A stretch of 64,000 nt of DNA from Megamerina dolium. Its lineage: Eukaryota > Arthropoda > Insecta > Diptera > Megamerinidae. The stretch lies in assembly GCA_963854835.1 (NCBI GenBank), contig OY978526.1:93138140-93202139 (forward strand), read 5' to 3'. The notes beneath the pieces are model-generated. The model searched no databases, was not told the origin of the DNA, and worked only from the letters and a program-made list of their open reading frames with translations. Made by a program: the position numbers and the translations under genes. This document shows, piece by piece, positions 24,132-36,545 of this stretch (position 1 is the first letter of the stretch; each line of letters opens with the position of its first letter).

Positions 24132-25315
24132 CGAGGGCGGTCCCAGAACTACCCGACCTAACAATGAAAACACAACAAATTTGGGAAAATGTTTTCTTTA
24201 TTTCTCAACATAATCTCCTTTTAGCTCTAAGTATACACTTTTCCCAGAGATATTCTATAGGTTTGATACCCTGTTTATAGTATGAACTGTCTACCTCATT
24301 AAAATAGCCATCTACCGCAGACCATCAACCTCTTCATTGTTTGCAAATCTTCTACCACCAAGCTAATTTTTTCATATTTGGAAATAGAAAATAATTCGAA
24401 GTAGCTCATTGATTTTGGTGCATTGTCTTGATGGAAGAACACTTTCTTTTTCACCAAATACGATCTTTTTTCTTTAATTTCATCACTTAAACGCTGCAAC
24501 AAATCAGCATAACACTGGCCGTTGATTGTTTTTCCTTTTTTCAAGATAATCAATAATAATTATCCCACGTTCATCCCAAAAAACAGACGCCATAACCTTG
24601 CCTGTAGATGGAACTGTCTTCGCCTTCTTTGGACACGATTCCCCCTTTCAGTCCACTGTTTTGACTGCTCCTTTGTCTCAGGTGTGCAGTGGTGGACCCG
24701 TGTCTTATCCGTGGTTACGAATCGACGCAAAAACTCGGCTTTATTGCTGTGAAACTCATCTTCACGACGTTGTTTTTGTTCTATTGTGAGCACCACAGCG
24801 TTTTCATCTCGAAATTTTCGGTCAATATACGATGTATAGCACTTTTTGAAATGCCTGTAATTTCACGTAGCTCACGCACCTTCAGACGGCGATCATCCAA
24901 TACTATTTTGTGGATTTTCTGAACCGTTTCTGGCACGGGCACCTCAATTAGTTGACCACTACGGTGTTCGTCTTGGCAGCTCGTACGTTTAAACTCTGCC
25001 ACCCAATATTTTATGGTCGTAAATGAAGGAACAGACTCCTCCAGAGTAAAATCAAGTTCAGCTTTAATATACGTTGGAAAATGCAATTATTGAATTACAT
25101 AATGGTGACCAATTTTTTCCATTTTTACAAATTCACTGAGATCGTTAACTTTTGATGGCTCCAAAAAAAAAAAAAAACTCAACAACGTGGCGCCTTGAAA
25201 CTTAAAACATATATTTTATAAGATTGCCATTTTTCATCAAAGTAATTTTTTTTTTTTTGTTCAAACTACTGCCGCCATCTATATGTCAGGTCGGTTAGTT
25301 CTGGGACCGCCCTCG
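24132..25315 (-). mobile_element. irritans-type mariner with complete TIRs
   Basis: The terminal repeat CGAGGGCGGTCCCAGAACTA (24132) and its reverse complement (to 25315) match over ~28 bp with one difference. TA is present on both sides (24130-24131, 25316-25317). It serves as the reference for broken copies at 9367, 13451 and 62720. Confidence 0.93.
24299..25122 (-). pseudogene. irritans-type mariner transposase, inactivated
   Basis: Start MEKIGHHYVIQ at 25122 is followed by an in-frame stop and a frame change. The remaining pieces are the HTH region (IKYWVAEFKRTSCQDEHRSGQ, DDRRLKVRELREITGISKS), a first catalytic block FVTTDKTRVHH (usually DETWVHH) and the second aspartate in FFHQDNAP. The sequence after HQDNAP jumps to EEVxxx-like C-terminal residues, so the third aspartate is deleted. 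At least three frameshifts separate the parts. Confidence 0.85.
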
Positions 25316-25317
25316 TA

Positions 25318-27176
25318 CGTGCAAATTTATTTTCATTAATGTGCATCCATTTAAGTAGTAGTCTATAGCTAATAGTTCATGTTGAAAAAAAAATAACCAT
25401 AATAATAAAATAGAATATTATGTTATAAAATCATGTGCTTTGCAAGCGGTAATTAAAATTGCATTCAATCAATACTCGTCTACACTTATTCTGAAAACCA
25501 CTTATTTACGCTATAATGTGAATGAAAGGAAACTTGTTATTTGCTATATAAATGCATGCCATAGATTTATATATATAATAAAATACATACACTTGCCTAT
25601 ACATAATAAAAATATACGAGATATATATGTATATAACACGCTGATAAATGTGGTCATTTCAAGTGGTCAACTTTGAAATGTATTCAATTGCAAAATGCTT
25701 CATATTCTCATGCTTATGTATACATATTATTGTGAATTAGTGAAGATGTGATGATACAATATCAAAAAAAAAATAAAATAAAATCAACCAAACAACTGAC
25801 CAACATGATGTTTGCTATTTAACAGATATATGTACAATGTAGAGTATGCATATATGTGAGCATATGCAGATAATACAATATATATATATATATATACTTC
25901 AACAACAGAAAAACCATCACTTCACTCTTTCCACACATTCTATAGAGAATATAAGCTTCTCTTATTGTTTTTTTTTTTGTATTGAATTGCAAAAAGCAAA
26001 TGTACCTAAATGACATCCAACCTCCTCCCTTTTGATGTATGCGTGTGTAGATATATAAATATGTACATACATACAGTACGTTTGTATGCAGAAAATGTGC
26101 ATATTGCTGCTTTCATATATATGTATTTACGCCCTGTGTGCAATTCATGCGGAAATGACAATTTTCTAAATCTTTTCATTCATTCTTTACTTCACTTAAC
26201 TTGCTCTGGCTCACATACGACGACTATGTGTGTGTACAGACAGAATACGTACACATGAGCATATATACGAGTATGTATGTGTATGCACTTGTATTTTACA
26301 TAAAGAAAATCTATTGAAAATGTTTGCCAAGTAAATAATTTAAGGGCACACCATGCATATATTTATCTTGAAGCTGGAATTGTTGAAACCATCTTTTTAC
26401 ATTCACATTGAAAAGGATTTAAATTAAAATTTCAAATTTATAAGTATTCTTTATTTTTACTTTTAACAAATCTAGATGTATTCTTAAAGAAATAATAAAT
26501 CAAGAATATAAACCACAAATTCCTATTGAGCTCAAGTTGATTGAAGACTCTTTGGAGCTCTCAGTCTCAGTTGCCTTTAGTCTGAAGGCAACAAGACGTA
26601 CTACTGACCAACAGAATATTAATTTTAATCGTAAGATTTTAGCTTCTGTCATCTACTTGTACATAAGTGAATACAAGTATCATACTGATTACACTTGAAA
26701 ATGGTTAAGGAACTTTCTAAAATTAAAAATGCTCAATCATGTAGCATTGGTTTTAGTAATACATATTCTCAAATCACTATCTACTATACACAAAGGAGAG
26801 TGCTCTTTATTTCCAATGCCTTCTATGTTCTGTATGTTTACACTCAAGATTCGGTTCAATTAGTTTCAACTGAATTGTACCAAAACAGAATACTTTATCA
26901 TATTAATGCCAATGGCATATCATATTCTATACAATTGGACTTTTGATGCATCCACTCGAATGAGTAAAAGTCCGAAAATTCATTCAATATCTATTTTAAG
27001 ATATTCATTCAATTATTTGTGCGAATATATTGAAAATGAATGAAATCTACAAAATTTTAATTGAATTTAATAAAAATAATTAATTGTCTTTTGGGCACAA
27101 AAATGTACACATTAAAGTGGGGACAAATTCCAAATGTATGAGTATTTTTTTATGACTAAATATCTTTGAAATAAAA
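25318..27176. other. no gene recognised
   Basis: AT-rich DNA with small TATA/TACA tracts. Short frames show no homology. Confidence 0.6.
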
Positions 27177-27872
27177 TGATCGCTTCCAAGAAGGCACGTA
27201 CTGTCGGACTGGAGGTCAACATCGCAGAGACCAAGGCCATGAGAGTTAATCACAAAACACAAGCCAACGCAATTTATTGAAAGCTTCTGTTACCTCGTCT
27301 GCATTATTACGGCAGACGGCGGAGCTAATGAAGATGTCAACTGCAGGTTAAACAAAGCAAGGACGGCGTTCGGGTGACTGCATGCAGTGTGGGCGAGCAC
27401 GAGAATCTCCAGGCGCACAAATATTCAGCTCATGTGTGAAGTCAGTATGTCAGAAGTCAGTCAGTACGGAAGTGCATCATGGATGATCTCTAACACCATC
27501 ACACAAAAGCTACAAACTTTCGTCAACAGATGCCTCCGCATCATCTGTAGAATATTCTGGCCGAACACCATCAGCAATGACGCGCTGTAGAGACTAACGA
27601 AAGAAGAACTCGTCCTGTGTCCCTTCAAATATAAAAAGTGCCAATGGATAGGTCACACGCTAAGAAACCCTTCAGATAGTAGTACAAGAATGGCACTAGA
27701 CTGGAACCCGCAAGGGAGCAGACGTCACGGTCGGCCAAAAAATACTTGGAGTAGGTCGATATTGAGCGATCTAGCCGATGTCAACACAACATGGAATGGC
27801 GCAAAAATAACAGCACAGAACCGTGTATGATGGAAAAGTCTTATTGAGGCGCTATGCTCCCGAGAGGAGTGA
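27177..27872 (+). pseudogene. RTE-B reverse transcriptase C-terminal fragment, second copy
   Basis: Pieces in changing frames read KARTVGLEVNIAETKAMRVN, a CMQCVWASTRISRRTN region, FVNRCLRIICRIFWPN and QWIGHTLR. The end is DWNPQGS...GRPKNTW followed by EALCSREE and a stop at 27870-27872. The order and wording match the minus-strand copy at 155-1080. The catalytic YADD region lies upstream of the break and is absent. Confidence 0.78.
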
Positions 27873-28137
27873 GCAAGGTGTATGTATAAAAAAAAAGAAG
27901 CAAACCTTGACACTGTATGAGTAAGCAAGACCTTTCGCCGTACAAATATAACAATTCCAATTTGCCCTCTCTTTTTCTTCGTTTATCATATCTCTTTATT
28001 ATGTAAGTTAATTGTTTGGAATGTGGATTTTGGACACATAGCATTTGCAAATTTTTGCGAATGAAAATTCTTGTTAACATCATCGTTATTCATTAAAGTC
28101 ATCAACTCAGAAAGTCGAAAAAATGAATCAAACTAGA

Positions 28138-29146
28138 AAACATCGATATTATCGCGACCTCTCTACCAAACTTAAAGAAAGCCTTCGAGAGTATAGAAGT
28201 TGCTGCTAGAAGCATCGGGCTGCTAATAAACGAATCTAAAGCAAAAGTACTCGCCTCAACGACATCGGACTCTATCAAGAAAAAAGTGGATGCCAATCTC
28301 GCAATAGGTTCGTATAATTTCGCTGTTGTCAGCGGCTTGGACTATCTTGGAGTTAATATCAACAAAAACAAAAACCTGTCATCTGAAATCAGCCAAGATA
28401 GATAGATAGGGTGGCTGTCCTGCGACGTAATTTGACCATTTAAAGGCCCATTGCGATAACACTGAAGCTTATCCTTATCCCACTAGGTCCTCTCTAAACC
28501 ATCCTATGGATTTAATGAACGACATAATCTTGGTTAGTTTTATATTTGCAACTTCCGTGATGGTGTCAAGAGAGTCGATTCCAAACGTATTGAACCTCCA
28601 CCTGCACAGAGCCATGTACGCGCACAGAAATCAGCCAAAGAATACTGTCAGAAAATCGCAACTATTTCTCCCTATGTAATCATCTCAAGAGCCCCCTGCT
28701 TGACTGGAGCACTAGGGTTTCCCTATACCGGACGCTAATAACACCCATGCCTGGTATAAGGAAGTGTATCATGGGTCTTCAGTGAAGCACATAAACAGAG
28801 GTTGCTCGCTTTTGAGAGGAAAATCCTGCGGAAAATTTTCGGAGCAATAAATGACAATGGGGTTTGGAGAAAGAGATACAACGATGAGCTACAGCAATTA
28901 TATGCACACCCTTCGATCGCCACAACCTTAAAAATTAACAAACTCAGATGGACAGATCACGTCTTGAGAGCTGACAAGCCCTATACACCACAAAAAATTC
29001 TATTTGGAAAATGCCGCACGGGAAGAAGAAAGTGGCGTCCGATGTGTAAGTGGAGCGATGACGACGCCAACTCCCTGGGTATACGAGCGTGGAGATCGCA
29101 GGCACGGAACCGTGAAAATTGGAGACTAATACTGCTTATTTTTTAA
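28138..29146 (+). pseudogene. RTE-like reverse transcriptase fragment (family RTE-C), interrupted
   Basis: The fragment starts just after the YADD position (NIDIIATSLPNLKKAFESIE) and continues SIGLLINESKAKVLAST and GLDYLGVNINKNKNLSSEISQ. It is then cut by a 230-bp insertion and resumes at ISQRILSENRNYF. The last 114 codons (28802-29146) are open: FERKILRKIFGAIN, RYNDELQQLYA, LRWTDHVLRA, then GIRAWRSQARNRENW. The C-terminus resembles RTE-A but is clearly a separate family. One frame disruption lies near 28750. Confidence 0.82.
28397..28626 (-). mobile_element. truncated LINE 3' end inserted in RTE-C, 12-bp target-site duplication
   Basis: GAAATCAGCCAA flanks it at 28385-28396 and 28627-28638. 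The minus strand encodes a short C-terminal tail of an RNase H-type LINE (RFNTFGIDSLDTIT, VANIKLTKIMSFIKSIGWF) and ends in a (TATC)n tail at 28397-28409. Confidence 0.88.
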
Positions 29147-30947
29147 GCAAAAAGGGAAATATAAATGCTTTAACAATGCTATTGTAAACAGTTCATATCT
29201 AATTGATGTCAATCGATTATTTGTCCCCATTTAATAAAATTGTTATTCCAATTCTGGTCATCTTTGTTGATAACTCGATAACGCAACACAATGAAATTCA
29301 GAAATCAAAGCAAGACATATTGATAATATTCAAAATCAAAAAAATTTTATTTCTTTTAACATTTCAAACGATCATTATACAACTAAATGTGCTACAACTT
29401 TGTATTGTAGTAAGTATTATAACGCACACACATAACATGTCAAGCCATTGTATTTTGGCATTATAATGATATCCATTGTTTAGTGGTAACAGTTGTAAAT
29501 TTTTTGTTTTGCACACAATACACGTTGCAAGAATACTCGTAATAATCATAGTAAAACTTGTGTCAAATTCCAAAAACGAAAAGAAAAAGTTGCAAGTATA
29601 TGAATGTAGTTACCATATAAAGTAGTAAGTAGTACTACGTATACATAATACATAATAACCCTGACACATTTCAAAAATAGTGCATTGCGCACCATCAGAG
29701 AATGGAAAATTGCTTTGAACATAGTTTTTTGCAGCATTACTTTTCGCACTGTTTTTTTTTTTATTACACCTATAGTACGTAACTAAACAACAAAAGAAGT
29801 CGAAAGTGGGGAAAATAAGCACAAATCACTGTCAAATATACTCATAGTTGATTGCAAAAATTTTTGAAGAAATAATAAAAATACATAAAAGTTGCATATA
29901 TACAAAGATACGATCTGATAAACAGTGAAATACGAATTTCAATAAAGTACACACAATTGTATGAAACGTACAATATTTCGATGGTGACAGTGACAATGGA
30001 GACAGTAGAATCACTCACTCACATCGTGCAACTATGTTGTTCATTTGAAAATGCATAAAAACTAAATGCAAAACCAAACCATCCATACATTTTGAATAGC
30101 TAAAATTGGAAAATAATAAATTCTTTTCTTTCGATGCATTCATTCACCCATACACACACACACACACACACGCCCTCAATATTGCATACATTGCATACAT
30201 TGCATGCAGTACAACCTTGAGCTCCTTTGGCAGCATCATTTCATTGACATGTAGTCAAGAGCTAAAAAGATAAAGATATAGGTAGAGGGGTCGTGGCCAT
30301 AGAAAATCATTCAATAGACTTTTTTTTGTTTTCTATGCTTTTTATTTATCGATCACGTACTATACATTTTGACATACAAATAGCAAATCAGTCTCAATAG
30401 ATTTAAATAAAATGCTGCAACAGCATATGAATGCATGACAAAAACAGTGCTAACAGATTGGTGCAAGCAGTTGCAATAAAAGTCAATATTTAAATACAAT
30501 ACTTGACATTATTTGTTGAACTTTCATTTTTAGTATTATACATAACATCATTGTCTATGTAATTTCCAACGGAGAGTACAATAAAATCATATTTTACGAG
30601 TTCATTTAATATTAGTCTATGTTTATGGCAATGCAATGACAAAATGATTTCATTATGATTTCATTATTTCCATTCAATTACTTAACGATTTGAATTGCTG
30701 TAATCACAATGAAATTGCCATATATTTCTTGTCAAATTCAAAGGAATCTATTGGAAGGAAGCTGAGTGGCTCCCTTTATAATAGTAATATAGTAATAGTA
30801 AAGAGTGCATCGAATAAAATTGTCCATTACATTTCTGCCCATACTGTGCTATTGAAAGATTCAAAATCAAACATTTTTAGCTCTGATTTAAATGTCAGAA
30901 AATATTATGTGTCAGTTATGGACAATAAAAATATTTTTAACACGAAT
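29147..30947. other. no gene recognised
   Basis: AT-rich; (CA)n near 30151-30172. No coding homology seen. Confidence 0.6.
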
Positions 30948-31715
30948 ATGGCAAACGAAGTGGAAGTGCAAGAAAATATTATTAAAATATTTCAATAGCA
31001 ACCTCACTGGTCATTTAAAAAAATTGCCAAAGAGGTATGGGCTAACCTTAAAACCATTTCTTGCGTTATTAAACGCTTTAAGAAAGAACAGCGATTTGAT
31101 GGGAAGAAAGGCTCTGGTAAAAAGAAGGGGTGACATGACCGTGAAAAGGCGAAGAACGTTGTGACAATTTTGAAGAGAAATCCAAATATTTCGGAAAGGA
31201 AATTGGCGGTGAAGGCTGATTGCTCAGAATCTTTTGTGCGCAGAACTAAGAAGGAAGCTGGGCTGAAGACGTACAAAGTGCAAAAAGTTCCGGATAGAAA
31301 CGGCGTCAAGAATGAAACCACAAAACAACGAGATAAAATGCTGAACCAAAATTTCGTCAATAAATTTGAATGTTGCATAATGGACGACGAGACTTATGTT
31401 TTAGCGGACTTTTCCCAGCTACCTGGCCAGGAATTTTATACGGCCGATTCTAGAGGAAATGTTGCTGAAAAAATCAAAGCCAAAAAAATTACAAAATTCC
31501 CAATGAAATTCCTTGTTTGGCAGGCAATTTGCAGTTGCGGCAAAAGGAGCAGCACATTCGTGACATCGGCTACAATAAACAGCGAAAAATATGTGAAGAA
31601 ATATGTGCTTGCAGAAAAGATTGCTCTATTTTCGCGCCAACATTAAGTGTCCACGTTTTTTTGGCCTGACCTCGCTTCATGTCACTACAGTAAGACTGTT
31701 TATATTAAAAAATAA
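30948..31715 (+). pseudogene. Tc1/mariner-superfamily transposase of an unclassified family
   Basis: Beginning MANEVEVQENI (30948), one frame runs with two in-frame stops (TAG 30996, TGA 31131) through a helix-turn-helix-like region (WSFKKIAKEVW, NPNISERKLAVKADCSES) and VQKVPDRN. It then reaches a catalytic block EFYTADSRG / CCIMDDETY with the first aspartate, and FLVWQAICSCGK. Frameshifts near 31600 and in the T-run at ~31660 must be bridged to reach WPDLASCHYS, which holds the likely second aspartate. The C-terminus is missing. No terminal repeats were identified. The family assignment to ITm-type DDE transposases is by motif; the subfamily is unknown to me. Confidence 0.75.
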
Positions 31716-31859
31716 TAATTCCAGGTTTCTTTTTTTTCTTTTAAATCTAATAATAATTCTCAAAATAAAATACTGCTATAGCGGTGTTTTCCTTTTCAAC
31801 CGTGAAAAGATTCGTGATGTTGTTTCGGATTGGGGGGAACTGAAATATTGTTCAATTTG

Positions 31860-33420
31860 ATTTGGGCACATGTATCTCTCCTCGTAGTAAATGTTATGTG
31901 GGTTGATCTCTCGTCTCCTTAATTTTCAATCGCCAATTCTTTAACCGAGTAGAAATTCGATCCATACCGATTTGGAGCTTGAATGATACTACTATGGGGC
32001 TCGTTCCAGTCGTGATAATAGCAGTGTCATCGGCAAAAGTTCCAGTGAGAACATCATCAATTGTAGGTAAATCGGAAGTAAAAAGCATGTAAAGAAATGG
32101 ACCTAACACACTGCCTTGTGGAACTCCGGCTTGGATTGTGTAAAAGGGTGTCGTTCATTTACGTAGAACAGCCGTTTATGAAGATATGCTTTTATATGTA
32201 AATAAGCGTTCAGAGGCAACATCTTTTTTGCTTTGAATAATATGCCTTGGTGCCATGCCCTGTCTTGGGCTTGAGATATATCCAAAAAGACTGCTGAGCA
32301 GAATTCTTTTCTATCGAACGCTATTTGAATTTTTTCAACCAGCCTATGGAATTGCTTAATTGTGGAAGGCTTTTTTCTAAAGCCGAATTGGTATCTTGAA
32401 ATTAATTTTCTGTGCTCAATTATTATCATTAGATGTTGCAGGAATAAATTTTCAAATTATTTTTATTATTATTATTATTATTAAGGCTATGAAGCACCGC
32501 TACCTGAAGATCTTTTTTGCAGCCTTATTCCCTAACTAGCAGATCTCAAAATTATTTATAAATCTTGTGACTGCTGTGGGATTGATTTTAACTAGGTCCC
32601 TGGAAACTATGAATGCGTTGCCTAGGTAGTTTAGTCTGCGTCTAGCTACAGCTGGGCAATTTCAAAGAACATGTTCTGCTGCTTCCTGCTCTTCAAGACA
32701 GAGTCGGCAGAGATCATTGTTTACCACACCCATTTTCATCATCTGATAATTAAGTTTACAATGACCAGTTAAAAAGTTCAGTGTACACCTTGATGTCTTT
32801 TTTGCTGAGGTTCAAGAAAGCATCTACCTTAATGTGTTCAGGGTCAATGGATCTTTTCTACAGTCGCATGCCTGTTTGGGCTCTCCAGTAATCGGTTAGA
32901 CTACTTTTTTCCTCTTCACATATTAACAGTAGCTTCATGAACAGCTACTGTTTACCCCGCAGAAGGGTTCTGAGCCTATGAAAAGAGTGTCTGCTCCCTT
33001 TTTGGCCAGTGTATTTGCCATTTCATTTCCTGCATACCCCTCGTGTTCCGGTACCCATATTAGAGTCACAGATTTCCTCTTTACTAAGGTATTAAGGAGT
33101 TCAAAGCATTCCCAGACCAACTTAGATTGGAACGAGAAATTCATTAGTGATTTTAGAGCTGCCTGACTGTCTGAAAGAATGTATATATTGGTTCCTCGAG
33201 TGCCCCTACGCAGACGTAGACCTCCGCCTGAAAAATGAAAGCTCTTCTTCCCATTGCAACTGCCTTCCTCAAATTTGGCCCTACAATTTCAAATACTTTC
33301 GACATGATTGGCAGGAGAGTGATAAGTCGGTAAGACTTTACTTCTTCGCCTGGTTTCGCTGGCTTGAGAACTATCTTGACCTCAGCCACCTTCCACTGGG
33401 CCGGGGTGATATTTTTCATT
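31860..33420 (-). pseudogene. Jockey-clade reverse transcriptase fragment, interrupted
   Basis: Reading on the minus strand, 33295-33420 encodes PAQWKVAEVKIVLKPAKPG and ITLLPIMSKVFE. The frame then resumes at 32449 with an FENLFLQHLMIII segment and the fingers motif YQFGFRKKPSTI. DISQAQDRAWH follows (normally DxSxAFDxVWH), then a deletion, then SVLGPFLYMLF-like and FADDTAIIT (catalytic FADD) down to 31894. The gap between 32449 and 33295 is a nested element. One frame change and a missing block around PQGS show it is dead. Jockey clade is inferred from these motifs. Confidence 0.82.
32458..33286 (-). mobile_element. RNase H/CCHC-type LINE end inserted in the Jockey element
   Basis: It is flanked by TTTCAAAT at 32450-32457 and 33287-33294. 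Removing it joins the Jockey frame at SKVFE/ENLFLQ. The element starts inside RNase H (MGRRAFIFQAEVYV), loses part of that domain and continues NFSFQSKLVWECF, LIWVPEHEGYAGNEMANTLA and GSEPFCGV (32935-33144). A decayed C-terminal region with CRLCLEEQEAAEHVL follows near 32670-32710. The tail is (AAT)n at 32461-32483. This is typical of a 5'-truncated LINE insertion. Confidence 0.85.
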
Positions 33421-35281
33421 AAGTAAGTTTATGCATAATTTTATCAAAGAATGTCTCGATTTTCTCAAAAACTAACAAATTGGCAATTAAATCAAAATAA
33501 TATCATTTCATTTCGAATATCATTTCACAGTATAACATACAATTTATTTAAATATAAATATAATCAACACTTGTTTAATCTCATAATTTTATTGTAATTG
33601 AGGAGCTGTACTCTCCTCAGAGCTTATAACTGTATATGTACAATTTTCAATTGTCAAAGTAGAGAGACTCTTTGACCTAGTCGTTTTTTTTTGAAGGCTT
33701 AATCATGTTAGCTTCTGCAATAACTTTGTAAACAAGTACAAAAACACTTCACTTAAAGTTAGCAAAGGCAAAAACTAAAAAAAAAAAAAAAATTGTGTTG
33801 TAAAAAAGATTTGACGCTGTATAAAATACGTGTGCGTTTCAATTGCACTGCACAAATTTACAAAGTCAAAAGAAATATTTTGAAATGTATTTACAAAATA
33901 CATGGGGGAGAATAGAAAAAAAATATATATATTTCTTAATTTTACTAAAATATTGTACAAATACTTGTTCACTAACGTTTAGAGCACGCTTCAAGCAAAA
34001 TCTCTTGCTCGCTCTCTCTCTCTCTCTTTGCACTATTGCACTTTTATTTTTGACGGAAGAAACTTTTCCTTACATCTTAGAATGTACATATTTACCGATG
34101 TAGGTAAGTACGAGTAGTGCACCACAGTGCGAGTTGAAGCTTTACAAAACAGCTTCGTTATATTGCATTTTACCCCCATTCGATAGTACATACCTTTTTG
34201 CTTGCAATCACCATATACTTGTGCTCGTATAAGCACAGAACGTTAACGTTGAAAGGAATACACGTAGAGATAGGTTGCTATTTGAGAAGGAAATTCTTTT
34301 TAATTAATTCGAAAAATAAGCAATTATTCAGTTTGTTTGACTACACTGTACTCGCATAATGGAATTGGAAGTTACAGTTTTTTTTTTCATATTTAAAGAA
34401 GAAATATTTTCCTATATAATATGACAGTTTAATTTACACTCGAAAACAGACAAGTAACTATCAAAGTAATCAAGATATTTAATGCGGCGAACACTTGTAC
34501 GTGGCATAACTTGTGAAACAACAAAAAAAAAAACGATACCAGCTTCGCTAAAGGTTAACGCATTTGCCATTTGCCATTATCTTAAATAGCGCCTCAGGCT
34601 AATGAAGTAGTAGATACTTGTCAGGGGATGGAGTACTGTGAGAACCTTTGAGCAGTTCTTGCTTTGTATGGCACGTGCTTGGTAACGAGAAAAGCACTTT
34701 GAAGTCCACTTAAAAAAAAAAGAAAATTGGTACAAAGAAATTCTCTAACGAAAACATAAATTTAACTGCAACAAGATTAACAACGGAAACAAAAATGTAT
34801 GCACACATATTAAAGCAAAACCACAGATACCTGTGGAACAACGAAATAATAATGTAAAAATGAAAATATCAAATTCGTTTTAACTGTCTATTGAAATATT
34901 GTACTCATCTGTCTGGAAGCGATTGCTGCATTGTATTTCAATTTAAATTGTTTCTTCGAAATTATTTTTATTTATGCTTATAATTGGAAGTAAATTATCT
35001 TTAAGCGGCGCAACAGTTTCACATCATTTTACAAAATATCAGTGTGAGCTGACTTGTATTTAAATAATTCGTTAATTTGTAACATAATTCGGCCATCTTG
35101 AATTCAAAAGAAATATATTATATTTCGAAATGTCTAAATTATGAAAATTCATGCTGTAGCCTTTGCAATAACTGACAAATGAATTGTTTCAATAATAATT
35201 GCTTTTTTGTGCAACAATTGCATAAGTAGCTTCTGAAGAGACATTCTTTCTGCTTGAGTTTTTCGATCAAATCAAATATGC
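33421..35281. other. no gene recognised
   Basis: AT-rich with (CT)n near 34006-34028 and poly-A/T runs. Up to ~50 bp at the left may still be Jockey. Confidence 0.55.
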
Positions 35282-35290
35282 TACATACTT

Positions 35291-35967
35291 GTTATTCTTC
35301 TTCTTCTTCTTTGGTGACCATAACAACCGATGATCGATTTAGGTCAAACATATAATGCGGCGCCAGTCTTCTCTGTTCTTCGCTTGCTGGAGCCAATTGA
35401 ATATTCCAAGCGCCGACAAGTTAACCAGCACTTGGTTCTTCCAACTGACGTTTGGTCTTCCTCTTCTTCTGCATCCTCCAGCGAGTGCCAAATGAAATGC
35501 CCTCTTCGCTGAAGCGTCTTCTTCCATTCGCTGGATTTTGATTCGCCTGATTACGTGAATGTCAGCGAACAGCTCACACAGCTCATCGTTGTACCTCATT
35601 CGGCATTCGCCATCAACGCGAATAGGTCCGAAGATCCTGTGCGTTCTGCGTTCTCTCGAAAACTGCAAGCATCCTCTCATCCGTGATGGAAATTGTCAGG
35701 AATAATGAGGGACTTGTAGAGTGTGATTTTCGACCGTCGAGAGAGGGCTCGACTACTCAATTTCTTACTCAGCCCAACGTAACACCTGTTAGCAAGATTT
35801 ATCCTGCCCATGATCTCCAGGCTGACGTCATTACAATTGTTGATGCTGGTTCCTAGTTAGACGAAGTCCTTCACTACCTCGAAAGTGTAATGGTCAACCG
35901 TGATGTGTTGTCCAAGACGCCAGGACTCTTTCTTTGTAGACACTAGGTACTACGTTTTGCCCTCGCT
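35291..35967 (-). mobile_element. 5'-truncated RTE-A copy with 9-bp target-site duplication and (GAA)n tail
   Basis: TACATACTT flanks it at 35282-35290 and 35968-35976. The minus strand covers the RTE-A C-terminal third: GQHITVDHYTF-like, INNCNDVSLEIM-like, GPIRVDGECRMRYNDELCEL and the C-terminal GRPNVSWKNQV with KNREDW. The 3' end carries (GAA)n (35295-35311) where the intact copy has (GTAA)n. Missense and frame changes show decay. Confidence 0.9.
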
Positions 35968-36213
35968 TACATACTTTTTCTTACTAGTTTGAAAACTGAA
36001 GTGCTGTAAAAATTCACTTAAAATGGACTTCAGATCAAGAAAATCTAGCAATATTTTCATGACTCTAAAAGATGTGCTCATATTCGTACTCATTACATAT
36101 TCCTCTACAAATATACAACACAATATATTAATATTGTATGATATTTAGCCATAAGAACATATGTGTGTGTATATACGTAATAACGCCCACATGCATGACC
36201 ATCTACATGTGTA

Positions 36214-36545
36214 CATTAAGGTGGTCCAAAAAAAAAATTTACCCAAACAACTGGTTATGCAATCTAAAATCATTTCAAGTTCAAATTAGCTCAAAAAAAA
36301 AACATTACAAGCTTCAGTTGACATAGCAACAGTAGCTTTTGATAAAAAAATTACCAAAATTTGTGTAAATTTCAAAGAGATTCAGTAGCGTACAGACAGT
36401 GTGATTGAATACCCTGTATTTATTGAAAATTGAAAATTGAAAATTGATATTAATATTACAAATACTAATAGGAAAAAATGGAGAGGGTGTCCCGTTATCT
36501 ACAATGAACAATTTCCCCCCATACATATATTGGACCACCTTAATA
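36214..36545. mobile_element. MITE-like element with 14-bp perfect TIRs
   Basis: ATTAAGGTGGTCCA (36215-36228) and its exact reverse complement (36531-36544) bracket ~300 bp of AT-rich non-coding DNA. TA dinucleotides flank both ends, as for Tc1/mariner-type insertions. The element at 8121-8350 shares the terminal core. Confidence 0.7.
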
